From assembly GCA_003242505.1 (NCBI GenBank), contig QGUP01000056.1, positions 1-9,346 on the forward strand: DNA of 9,346 bases. The letters run 5' to 3'. Each line of letters begins with the position of its first letter. Positions within the stretch are counted from its first letter, which is position 1. The notes under the pieces were generated by a model. That model saw only the letters and a list, made by a program, of their open reading frames with translations. It searched no databases and was not told where the DNA came from. Below, piece after piece: positions 1-6,376 of the stretch. This stretch comes from Bacillota bacterium. GTDB taxonomy: Bacteria > Bacillota > Sulfobacillia > Symbiobacteriales > ZC4RG38. A program made the translations under genes and the position numbers.

Positions 1-19
1 AGAGCTGTATAAGAGACAG
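1..19. other. Probable Tn5 (Nextera) mosaic-end adapter remnant at contig edge
   Basis: The first 19 bases, AGAGCTGTATAAGAGACAG, match the 19-bp Tn5 mosaic end used in tagmentation libraries (AGATGTGTATAAGAGACAG) at 17 of 19 positions; only bases 4 and 5 differ. The match stops exactly where the interrupted patatin-like reading frame resumes. The simplest reading is untrimmed adapter at the end of an assembled contig, not a genomic transposon end. A true Tn5-family inverted repeat is possible but unlikely, because no transposase or partner end is visible. Confidence 0.85.
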
Positions 20-132
20 GCAATGCAGTGGATGGGTTCCCCGGCGTCCGCCAGAGCCGGGAGCACCCCCACGTGGGCGATTCCCCGGGCCACCCCGCCC
101 CCCAGCGCCAGTCCCACCTTCCGGACGGCCAC
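20..132 (-). CDS. Patatin-like phospholipase / RssA-family hydrolase, N-terminal fragment
   Basis: A GTG start at 132 is preceded by the strong ribosome-binding site AGGAGGTGA, 4 nt from the start. The visible protein begins MAVRKVGLALGGGVARGIAH and continues VGVLPALADAGEPIHCIA. The glycine-rich GGGxARGxAHxGVL block is the oxyanion-hole motif that opens patatin-like phospholipases; the family has a Ser-Asp dyad in a GxSxG motif further on, and that part lies beyond the contig end. Only about 38 residues are present and the frame runs into the adapter-like bases 1-19, so the gene is truncated by assembly and not by mutation. It would be a cytoplasmic lipid acyl hydrolase of unknown substrate. 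It is divergent from the lipoprotein gene at 449. The family call is firm; the function is not. Confidence 0.8.
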
Positions 133-448
133 CGCCTCACCTCCTGACGCCGCCCGCGCCCCGCCCCCGTCCGGCGCGGGCATCCTGTTCGTTGGCAGTA
201 TGATGTAAAACCGACCACTTTATTCCTGGCCTGCGATTGCCAGGGCCCGTCATCGGCGCCCTTCGACTGTGCTGGCCATGTCCCGCCACCCGTCCTCCTG
301 CCCCAGCCTATGCCCCCGGCCCGCCCGGGGACCGTGGGCGGCCGGGACCAGGGCGGATGGCTGGAGGCGGTCCGCAGCGGGAACCTTGCCAGGAAGACGG
401 CCGTCCCTTCTTAGGGTGAGGAGCACGAGGAAAGGAGGTGACCCAGGG
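133..448. other. Divergent intergenic region between patatin-like gene and lipoprotein gene
   Basis: This 316-bp stretch must hold the promoters of both flanking genes. An AT-richer island lies at about 190-226, with TTGGCA at 192-197 and TATGAT at 199-204, but these overlap and do not form a correctly spaced -35/-10 pair. A weak rightward candidate is TTGCCA (386-391), a 17-nt spacer, then TCTTAG (409-414), placed suitably before the ribosome-binding site at 432-441. I see no convincing gene, RNA or repeat. The open frames here are GC-driven and have no ribosome-binding sites. Confidence 0.4.
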
Positions 449-916
449 ATGAAGATGAAACGGGTGTCGCACCTCCTGACGCTCGTGCTCCTGGCGGGGC
501 TGACGGGGTGCACCGCCGCCGGTGGGGCGGCCTCTGGGCCAGGAGCCTCCGGCCCGGCGGCTTCTCAGGCGGCAGCGTCCGGTCCGGCGGCTCAGCCGGC
601 GACCTGCACCACTCCCGACGGGATCGCCGTGCGGGTGACGGACCTCCGCCCGACCGGCATCGACATCGAGCTTCTGTTCCCCGAGGGTTACGACGCCACC
701 CGGGCCGGGGTAACCGTCGCGGCCACCCACTGGCAGTTTGCCGCCCTCCAGCCCAGGAGCGCGGCGGAGGACTCCGGGGCGGCCGGCTCCACGGCTCCCC
801 CCGACACCGCTGCCGTCACGGTGGAGCGGATCCGGACCGCCTCCGGAGCCGAGGCCGCCGTGCACTTCACCCTCCAGGTGGGCGAGCAGGAAGCAGCCAT
901 CGCCGACTGCCGGTAG
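449..916 (+). CDS. Small predicted lipoprotein of unknown function
   Basis: This gene encodes 155 residues from ATG 449, which lies 7 nt after a near-perfect ribosome-binding site, AAGGAGGTGA (432-441). The N-terminus MKMKRVSHLLTLVLLAGLTGC is a classic lipoprotein signal: positive residues, a hydrophobic core, and the lipobox LTGC with the lipidated cysteine at position 21. Residues 22-51 are a Gly/Ala/Ser/Pro-rich tether. A compact domain of about 100 residues follows, with alternating beta-strand patterns. It is framed by two further cysteines, C53 and C154 (the penultimate residue), which could form a disulfide. I do not recognise a named family. The strand pattern around DGIAVRV (57-63) loosely resembles the sensor domain of the anti-sigma factor encoded convergently next door. 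An in-frame upstream extension exists, but no ribosome-binding site supports it. It is likely attached to the outer face of the membrane. Confidence 0.8.
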   Translation: MKMKRVSHLLTLVLLAGLTGCTAAGGAASGPGASGPAASQAAASGPAAQPATCTTPDGIAVRVTDLRPTGIDIELLFPEGYDATRAGVTVAATHWQFAALQPRSAAEDSGAAGSTAPPDTAAVTVERIRTASGAEAAVHFTLQVGEQEAAIADCR

Positions 917-973
917 ACCACCGGCCGGTAAGCCCACTGCCGATTAGCCTTCACCCAACCCAGCCCGCGAAAA

Positions 974-998
974 GGCAGCCAGCGCATCGCTGGCTGCC
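974..998. terminator. Bidirectional intrinsic terminator between lipoprotein and anti-sigma genes
   Basis: A perfect 11-bp stem, GGCAGCCAGCG / CGCTGGCTGCC, closes a 3-nt CAT loop. On the minus strand it is followed by TTTT (970-973), which suits termination of the sigma/anti-sigma transcript ending at 1093. On the plus strand the following TGCTTGTGT is a poorer T-tract, 58 nt after the lipoprotein stop. It lies between two convergent genes, so it probably serves both. Confidence 0.75.
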
Positions 999-1092
999 TG
1001 CTTGTGTCAGCACCGCTGGCTGCCTTCTCTTGCAAGTTGCCTTGTGCAATCCGCTTTGTTGAGCTGCCTTCCCGTACAAGCCCCGGAGCGCC

Positions 1093-1941
1093 TCAGGGTC
1101 GGAAGCCCAGCTCCACCTCCCAGGGGCCCCCCGGGACCTCCGGGAGGGGCCCGAGCCGGTAGATGAGGGGCACCCGGGGCGGCGCGGCCCCGAAGGTGAC
1201 CAGCACCCGGCCGGAGGAGACGTCCACCTGCACCTTCCGGAGGGGCAGCGGCTCCGTGCCGGCCAGGAGGGTCCCGGCCAGGTCGCCGGTCTCCAGCTGA
1301 TCCAGGGACTGGACACCGGTCAGGCTGCACCGGACCTGGGTCTCGTGCCGGCTGTACCGGACCGAGTGGACCCGGAGGGTGACCCCGTCCCGGGTCACCG
1401 CCCGCTCCAGGGGCACCTCGTCCCCCGCACCCTGGAGAAGCTGCACCAGCCCGCCCACCACCGGCAGCCCCTGCAGGGCCGGGCTCTCCGGCAGGGAGCT
1501 CACGAGCAGGAGGGCCACGGCCACCGCGGCCGCACCGGTGGCCAGGGTCCGCCACCACTCCGCCCGTCCGGCGGCCACTCCTCCGGCCCGGCCGGCGACC
1601 GCCCCGGCCCGGGCGAGGCTCGTCACGTCCCCGGGGCGATGGGCGCCCGGGGCCCACCCATGGCGAAAGTCCAGGGCCTCCTCCGCCCCTGCCTCGGGCT
1701 GGGCGCTGGCCATCCGGACCGCCCGCCGCAGCTCCGCCTCCAGCCCCGGCGGAGCGGTGCCGGCATCGACCCAGGCTCGCAGTTCCCTCGCAATCCGCTC
1801 CTGGAGGCGCTCCACGGCCTTCATCTCCTCGATGCAGGCTGCGCAATGCGCCAGATGGTCCGCCACCAGGCGGGAGGCGGCCTCGTCCAGCTCCCCCGCC
1901 AGGTAGGCAGGGAGTTCGACCCGTACCTTCTCGCAGGTCAC
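1093..1941 (-). CDS. Membrane-anchored zinc-type anti-sigma factor
   Basis: This gene encodes 282 residues and is the likely partner and inhibitor of the sigma factor encoded immediately upstream. The GTG start at 1941 overlaps the sigma stop (GTGA, 4 nt) and has GGAGGGG 6 nt before it, so translation is probably coupled. Residues 1-40 form a zinc anti-sigma (ZAS) motif: H29-x3-C33-x2-C36 within DHLAHCAAC. A charged helical linker follows. One membrane segment lies at about 132-150 (LATGAAAVAVALLLVSSL). The outer domain, about 180-282, has the beta-strand layout (RDGVTLRVHSV) seen in DUF4179/DUF5643-like outer domains of Bacillota anti-sigma factors; I infer this by pattern only. The inside/outside arrangement suggests that an envelope signal releases the sigma factor. 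The start lies well inside a longer GC-driven open frame that should be ignored. Confidence 0.85.
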   Translation of the reverse strand: MTCEKVRVELPAYLAGELDEAASRLVADHLAHCAACIEEMKAVERLQERIARELRAWVDAGTAPPGLEAELRRAVRMASAQPEAGAEEALDFRHGWAPGAHRPGDVTSLARAGAVAGRAGGVAAGRAEWWRTLATGAAAVAVALLLVSSLPESPALQGLPVVGGLVQLLQGAGDEVPLERAVTRDGVTLRVHSVRYSRHETQVRCSLTGVQSLDQLETGDLAGTLLAGTEPLPLRKVQVDVSSGRVLVTFGAAPPRVPLIYRLGPLPEVPGGPWEVELGFRP

Positions 1942-2456
1942 AGCGCGCCCCTCCGTTCGGCGTCGGCTTCCGTCAAGGCGCTCCGGAGCTGCTTGAGCGC
2001 GGTGTGGAGCCGGGACTTCACCGTCCCCAGGGGGATGTCCAGGGTCCTGGCGATGTCCTCCAGGGAGAGATCGGCCAGGAACCGGAGCACCACCACCGAC
2101 CGGTAGTGCTCCGGCAGCCGGCGGACCGCCTCCCAGACCTCCCCGTGCTCGGGGACGGTCCCCGCGGGCTCCGGCCGGAAGTCCTCCGGCCGCTCCACCG
2201 GGATCACCCGGGCCCGGCGCCGGAGGATCTGGGTGCACTGGTTGATCAGGATCCGGCGGATCCATCCGGGGAAGGCCGCCTCCCCGCCCTTGAGCTGGGA
2301 AAACGCCCGGTAGGCCCGGATGACCGCCTCCTGGAGTGCGTCCCGGGCATCGGCCTCGTTGCCCAGGATGGCCCAGGCCGTGCGGTAGAGCTTGCCCTGC
2401 TCGGGCCGGAGCAGTTCGAAGAACCGTTCCTCGTCGGCGGCCGGCCTGCCCCTCAT
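1938..2456 (-). CDS. ECF-family RNA polymerase sigma factor
   Basis: This gene encodes 172 residues, normal for ECF sigma factors. Region 2 spans about residues 18-82, with the core-binding part DARDALQEAVIRAYRAF (36-52) and the promoter-melting part FPGWIRRILINQCTQILRRR (62-81). Region 4 spans about 111-161, with LPEHYRSVVVLRF and the helix-turn-helix LSLEDIARTLDIPLGTVKSR, which reads the -35 element. The chosen ATG at 2456 follows GGGGAGG at about 11 nt; the open frame extends 24 codons upstream, but that part is not sigma-like and lacks a better start. The gene overlaps the anti-sigma gene by GTGA, so the two form one operon. Such pairs usually control their own promoter, but I could not identify a convincing ECF promoter in 2457-2537. 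Target genes and stimulus are unknown. Confidence 0.92.
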   Translation of the reverse strand: MRGRPAADEERFFELLRPEQGKLYRTAWAILGNEADARDALQEAVIRAYRAFSQLKGGEAAFPGWIRRILINQCTQILRRRARVIPVERPEDFRPEPAGTVPEHGEVWEAVRRLPEHYRSVVVLRFLADLSLEDIARTLDIPLGTVKSRLHTALKQLRSALTEADAERRGAL

Positions 2457-2537
2457 CCTCCGTCCAACCTCCCCGCATCCCCCGCCGGGGGTGATTCCCT
2501 GGCCGCTCTCCGTCGAGCCTCTTCTCACAGTAAGACT

Positions 2538-2572
2538 CCGGGACCCGGCCGCAAGGTTCGGCCGGGTCCCGG
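2538..2572 (-). terminator. Terminator hairpin after argS
   Basis: A perfect 14-bp stem (2538-2551 with 2559-2572) closes a 7-nt loop and begins 8 nt after the argS stop. On the minus strand the following bases, AGTCTTACTGTG, form only a weak T-tract, so stem strength would do most of the work. It also separates the speE-speB-argS operon from the sigma-factor operon. It could alternatively be a protein-binding site for the sigma-operon promoter. Confidence 0.7.
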
Positions 2573-2580
2573 AACATCGT

Positions 2581-4260
2581 TTACATCCGCTCCGGGGCGC
2601 TGACCCCCATCAGCCCGAGGACGTTCCGGATCACCACCCGGGTGGCGTCGGCCAGCACCAGCCGCGCCCGGGTCAGTTCCTCGCTCTCCGCGCCGAGCAC
2701 CCGGCAGCGGTTGTAGAAGGCGTGGAAGAGGGCCGCGACATCCATCACGTACCGGGCGATCCGGTGGGGCTCCCGGCTCTCCGCGGCGTGGATGATCTCC
2801 TCCGGCAGCTCGGCGATCTTCTTGAGCAGGTCCAGTTCCGCCGGGTCCTGGAGCACCTCCAGCCGGACCGAGGCAGCGTCCGGCACCCGGTACCCGGCCT
2901 CCTCCGCCTGCCGCAGCAGGCTGCAGATCCGGGCGTGGGCGTACTGGACGTAGTAGACCGGGTTCTCCTGGCTGGCCAGGTTGGCCAGGTTGATGTCAAA
3001 GTCCATGTGGCTGTCCAGGGAGCGCATCAGGAAGAAGAACCGGGCGGCGTCCACCGAGACCTCCTCCAGGAGGTCCTCTAGTTCCACAATGTTCCCCTGG
3101 CGCTTGGACATCTTGTACTCCTGGCCGTCCTTCACTAGCCGCACCAGCTGGGTGATGAGCAGCTCCAGGGACTCCGGCGGCCGGCCCAGGCACTGGACCA
3201 TCGCCTTCATCCGGCCCTGGTAGCCGTGGTGGTCCTGGCCCCAGATGTTGATGAGCAGGTCATAGCCCCGCTCGTACTTGTTCAGGTGGTAGGCCGCGTC
3301 GGCGCAGAAGTAGGTGTACTCCCCGTCGCTCTTCACCAGCACCCGGTCCTTGTCGTCGCCGTACTTGGTGGTCCGCATCCAGACCGCGCCGTCGGCCTCG
3401 TAGGCCTCGCCCATCTCCTTGAGCCGCTGGATGAGGGCCTCCACCGCGCCGCTCTCCCGGAGCTTGCGCTCGGAGAACCAGTTGTCAAAGACCACCCCGT
3501 AGCGCCGGAGGACCTCCTCCTGGCCGGCCCGGAAGTACTCCGGCGCCCACCGCTCGAGGAAGGCCAGCCGCTCCTCCTCCGGCTTCTGCAGGAAGTCCGG
3601 GTACTGCTTGAGGAGATCCCGCGCGCAGTCGATGACGTACTCCGCGGGGTACTCCCCGGTGAACTCCACGTTCTCCCCGGCCAGCTGCCGGGCCCGGAGG
3701 TCGACGGCCCGGGCCAGGGCCTTCACCTGGTTGCCGGCGTCGTTGACGTAGAACTCGGTGTCGCACCGGTAGCCGGCCCAGTTGAGGAGCCGGGCCAGGG
3801 TCGAGCCCACCGCGCCGGCCCGGGCCTGGACCAGCACCACCGGGCCGGTGGGGTTGGCGCTGATGTACTCCAGGAGCACCCGCTTCCCCTGGCCGTGGTC
3901 CGACTTGCCGTAGTTCTCCCCTTCCTGCTGGACCGCCACCAGGACCTGGTGCAGCCAGCCCGGCTTCAGGAAGAAGTTGAGGAACCCCGGGCCGGCCACC
4001 TCCACCCGCTCGGCCCAGGTCCCCCCAAGGTCCAGGTGGCGCAGGATTGCCTCGGCCACCGCCCGGGGCGGCTTCCGCTCCCCCCGGGCCATCACCAGGG
4101 CCAGATTGGTGGCAAGGTCCCCGTGGGCCTTCTCCTTGGGCGCCTCCGGGTGGCTCTTCCCCGGGCCGGGCCCGGTCAGCCCCGCCGCCTCGGCCGCCGC
4201 GGCCACCGCCGCCCGGAGGGCCGCCCGGATCTGGTTCTGCACCTCCTGCATGACCCGCAC
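2581..4260 (-). CDS. argS: Arginyl-tRNA synthetase, with HIGH motif replaced
   Basis: ArgRS charges tRNA-Arg with arginine (class I synthetase, cytoplasm). The protein has 559 residues from GTG 4260, chosen because AGGAGAGG (4276-4269) lies 8 nt before it; a GTG at 4269 overlaps that site, and an ATG at 4251 is also possible. The order is an N-terminal Add1 domain (about 1-120), a Rossmann catalytic core containing SANPTGP (134-140), the FYVNDAGNQ block (170-178), GQDHHGY (341-347) and KMSK (383-386), then a C-terminal DALR anticodon-binding domain ending GLMGVSAPERM. The length is typical. The oddity is that the HIGH signature, normally H-V/I-G-H/N right after ANTPGP-like ANPTGPx, reads VLVQ (codons at 3837-3826) in an intact frame. 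It lies 57 nt after speB; an AT-rich patch at 4289-4317 may hold its own promoter. Confidence 0.95.
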   Translation of the reverse strand: MRVMQEVQNQIRAALRAAVAAAAEAAGLTGPGPGKSHPEAPKEKAHGDLATNLALVMARGERKPPRAVAEAILRHLDLGGTWAERVEVAGPGFLNFFLKPGWLHQVLVAVQQEGENYGKSDHGQGKRVLLEYISANPTGPVVLVQARAGAVGSTLARLLNWAGYRCDTEFYVNDAGNQVKALARAVDLRARQLAGENVEFTGEYPAEYVIDCARDLLKQYPDFLQKPEEERLAFLERWAPEYFRAGQEEVLRRYGVVFDNWFSERKLRESGAVEALIQRLKEMGEAYEADGAVWMRTTKYGDDKDRVLVKSDGEYTYFCADAAYHLNKYERGYDLLINIWGQDHHGYQGRMKAMVQCLGRPPESLELLITQLVRLVKDGQEYKMSKRQGNIVELEDLLEEVSVDAARFFFLMRSLDSHMDFDINLANLASQENPVYYVQYAHARICSLLRQAEEAGYRVPDAASVRLEVLQDPAELDLLKKIAELPEEIIHAAESREPHRIARYVMDVAALFHAFYNRCRVLGAESEELTRARLVLADATRVVIRNVLGLMGVSAPERM

Positions 4261-4317
4261 GCCGAGCACCTCTCCTGTCGTAGGGCTTAAGGTTGTGACC
4301 CAAAATTTTAACAGAAC

Positions 4318-5199
4318 TCAGCGGGCGAAGGCAAGGAGGGCCTCCCGGATGAGCAGGGCGCCCAGGACCACCGTCCGGTCGCTGGGGTCCAGGTTGGGGG
4401 CCACCTCCACCACGTCAAAACCCACCACGTTCAGCCCCCGCATCGCGTGGATGGCCGTCAGCATCTCCCGGCTGCTGACGCCGCCGGGCTCCGGGGTGCC
4501 GGTGCCGGGGGCGTAGGCCGGATCCATCACGTCGATGTCGACGGTGATGTAGACCGGCCGGCCCTCCAGTTCCGCGAGCACCTTCCGGAGGGGCCCCAGG
4601 ACCTCGTGGGGGTAGAGCCGGCAGTGGCGCCGGCCGAAGTCGTACTCCTCCCGGGTGCCGGACCGGATGCCGAACTGGAAGAGGTGGCCGGGCCGCACCC
4701 CCGCCTCCAGGCAGCGGCGCATGACGCAGGCGTGGGAGAGGGGGTTGCCCAGGTACTCCTCCCGGAGGTCCGCATGCGCGTCAAACTGGAGGAGCACCAG
4801 GTCCGGGTACCGCTCCAGGAGCGCCTGGACCACCGGCAGGGTCACCAGGTGCTCCCCGCCCAGCACAAAGGGCAGCTTGCCGTCTGCTACCACCCGCCGG
4901 GCCACCTGGAGGGCCCGGTCCAGGGTCGTCTTGGGGTCGCCGAAGACCACCGCCACGTCCCCCAGGTCGCAGAAGGCCACCTCCTGGAGGCTCGCCTCCT
5001 GGTGGTAGCTGAACTCCTCCAGGCCGTAGCTCGCCTCCCGGATCCGGCCGGGGCCGAACCGGGTGCCCGGCCGGTAGGAGGTGGTGAAATCCATGGGGAT
5101 GCCAAACAGGACGGCCCGCGCCTCGCTATAGGAGTCGCGGGCTCCCATATACCGGTCCAGCCGCTCCAGGGGCAGATCCAGCGGCAGCTCCCGGCTCAC
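4318..5199 (-). CDS. speB: Agmatinase (agmatine ureohydrolase)
   Basis: Agmatinase hydrolyses agmatine to putrescine and urea, which feeds the spermidine synthase encoded just upstream. The protein has 293 residues and belongs to the arginase/agmatinase fold. All binuclear manganese ligands are visible: H117 in GGEH (114-117), D140/H142/D144 in DAHAD, and D221/D223 in DIDVMDPAYAPGTGTPEPGG (the last block also lines the substrate pocket). S155-H156 (LSHA) and E265 are also in place. The GTG start at 5199 overlaps the speE stop (GTGA) and has AAGGAGGA close upstream, which indicates translational coupling. Other ureohydrolases such as formimidoylglutamase or guanidinobutyrase share these motifs, but the neighbouring speE strongly favours agmatinase. 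Confidence 0.93.
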   Translation of the reverse strand: MSRELPLDLPLERLDRYMGARDSYSEARAVLFGIPMDFTTSYRPGTRFGPGRIREASYGLEEFSYHQEASLQEVAFCDLGDVAVVFGDPKTTLDRALQVARRVVADGKLPFVLGGEHLVTLPVVQALLERYPDLVLLQFDAHADLREEYLGNPLSHACVMRRCLEAGVRPGHLFQFGIRSGTREEYDFGRRHCRLYPHEVLGPLRKVLAELEGRPVYITVDIDVMDPAYAPGTGTPEPGGVSSREMLTAIHAMRGLNVVGFDVVEVAPNLDPSDRTVVLGALLIREALLAFAR

Positions 5200-6158
5200 G
5201 CCTTCTCCTCCTTGTCCGCCGTCCCGTCCAGGGCGCCGGCGGTCTTCTCCGGCCCCATCCCCGGCAGCCCCACGGGCAGCTCGATGCCCTTCTCCATCGC
5301 CGCCTTCTGGGCGTCCCAGGTCAGGTTCCGGGCAAACCGGGGCAGGTGGAAGGCCATCCGGTGGTACTCCGGGTCGTAGTACTTGGTCTCCAGGTTCAGC
5401 TGCTCGAAGCGGGTCCGCACATCCACCGTCCGGGGGTCGTGCTTCTTGGAGCCCAGGGTGATGCTCCAGAACCCCGTCGGGTAGGTGGGGACCGCCGCCC
5501 AGTACAGGGTGGTGATGGGGAAGACCTCCCCGACCCGGCGCTGGACGTCCCGGATGAACTGGGGGTTGACAAAGGGGCTCTCGGTCTGGGCCACGAAGAG
5601 GCCGTCCTCGGTGAGGGCCTCGTAGACCGACCGGTAGAAGGCCTTGGCGTACAGCCCCACCGCCGGGCCGATGGGGTCGGTGCTGTCGACGATGATCACG
5701 TCAAAGGCGTTCTTGTGCTGCCGGACGAATTCGATGCCGTCCCCGATCATGATCTTGCACCGGGGATCGTCCAGGGCGTGGCTGATGGACGGCAGGTACT
5801 CCTTGCAGACCGCGATGACCCGCTCGTCGATCTCCGCCAGAATGGCCTCTTCCACCGTCGGATGTTTCAGCACCTCGCGGATGACCCCTCCGTCGCCGCC
5901 GCCCACCACCAGCACCCGCCGGGGGTTAGGGTGGGTGAAGAGGGGCACGTGGGCCATCATCTCGTGGTAGACAAACTCATCCACTTCGGTGGTCATGATG
6001 CACCCGTCCAGGACCAGCATCCGGCCGAACTGGTAGGTGTCCACCAGCAGCAGATCCTGGTACTTGGTCTGCTCCCGGTGCAGGGCCGTCTTCAGCCGGA
6101 GGGACAGGGCCATGTTCTCGGTCTGCTTTTCGGTGAACCACAGATCGATCTCGCTCAC
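5196..6158 (-). CDS. speE: Spermidine synthase (putrescine aminopropyltransferase)
   Basis: This enzyme moves the aminopropyl group of decarboxylated S-adenosylmethionine onto putrescine to make spermidine. The protein has 320 residues. The N-terminal beta-domain includes LWFTEKQTENMALSL and YQDLLLVDTYQFGRMLVLDG. The Rossmann core has EFVYHEMMAHVPLF (61-74), the nucleotide-binding GGGDGG (86-91), D140-G in the MIGDG loop, and the catalytic aspartate D158 in DSTDP, followed by QTESPF. The start is the second of two nearby GTG codons (6158), 8 nt after GAGGAGGT; the first (6164) is too close to that site. The C-terminus carries about 35 extra polar residues (from about 286) beyond the usual family length of 275-285; their role is unknown. 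It is the first gene of an operon with speB and argS. An aminopropyltransferase with another amine acceptor is possible. Confidence 0.94.
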   Translation of the reverse strand: MSEIDLWFTEKQTENMALSLRLKTALHREQTKYQDLLLVDTYQFGRMLVLDGCIMTTEVDEFVYHEMMAHVPLFTHPNPRRVLVVGGGDGGVIREVLKHPTVEEAILAEIDERVIAVCKEYLPSISHALDDPRCKIMIGDGIEFVRQHKNAFDVIIVDSTDPIGPAVGLYAKAFYRSVYEALTEDGLFVAQTESPFVNPQFIRDVQRRVGEVFPITTLYWAAVPTYPTGFWSITLGSKKHDPRTVDVRTRFEQLNLETKYYDPEYHRMAFHLPRFARNLTWDAQKAAMEKGIELPVGLPGMGPEKTAGALDGTADKEEKA

Positions 6159-6202
6159 GCTCACAACCTCCTCGGGCACGACGGAAGGGCCAAGCCAAAA
6201 CG

Positions 6203-6230
6203 AGTATACCAAACTGCAGGGCAAACGCAA
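6203..6230 (-). promoter_or_regulatory. Sigma70-type promoter of speE-speB-argS
   Basis: On the minus strand, TTGCGT (6230-6225), a 16-nt spacer and TATACT (6208-6203) form a -35/-10 pair. The -10 is preceded by TG one base before it, an extended -10. Transcription would start near 6196, about 40 nt before the speE GTG. It stands out as AT-rich in a GC-rich background and is the only good pair in this leader. Confidence 0.75.
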
Positions 6231-6238
6231 CCGCACAG

Positions 6239-6258
6239 CGCCGGACAGGGGTCCGGCG
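6239..6258. repeat. 8-bp inverted repeat between the divergent speE and aspS promoters
   Basis: CGCCGGAC and GTCCGGCG flank the 4-nt loop AGGG. The repeat sits between the speE -35 (6225-6230) and the aspS -35 (6286). A GTTTTT tract follows at 6265-6270, 7 nt further on, so on the plus strand it resembles a terminator, though no plus-strand gene ends nearby. It could be a regulator operator, a block against antisense transcription, or chance in GC-rich DNA. Confidence 0.4.
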
Positions 6259-6285
6259 GCCCGGGTTTTTCACCCCCCCGGCCGG

Positions 6286-6314
6286 TTGCAGCCTCCTGTC
6301 GCCGATGTTATAAT
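6286..6314 (+). promoter_or_regulatory. Sigma70-type promoter of the T-box/aspS transcript
   Basis: TTGCAG (6286-6291), a 17-nt spacer, and a consensus TATAAT (6309-6314) are near-ideal housekeeping promoter elements. The transcript should begin near 6321, giving a leader of about 420 nt before the AspRS start at 6745. This is the best promoter in the window. Confidence 0.85.
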
Positions 6315-6376
6315 TTGCTGCAACATCGCCGAGAATATCGGCCATACCAGCAGCCCGAAAGGGTGCTGGATCCCAG

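Noticed and set aside
1..19. End of a genuine Tn5-like transposon
   Set aside because: No transposase, target duplication or second end is visible, and the exact position at the contig edge points to library adapter.
192..204. Promoter from TTGGCA and TATGAT upstream of the lipoprotein gene
   Set aside because: The two hexamers are almost adjacent, so they cannot be a -35/-10 pair; no well-placed partner was found for either.
2457..2577. Long minus-strand frame (1093-2577) read as one 494-residue protein
   Set aside because: Its first part is an out-of-frame reading of the sigma gene; only the portion from GTG 1941 has the anti-sigma motifs.
3226..4290. A 354-codon open frame on the plus strand opposite argS
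   Set aside because: It is a shadow frame of argS: low-complexity Val/Leu/Pro/Gly composition, no ribosome-binding site and no domain.
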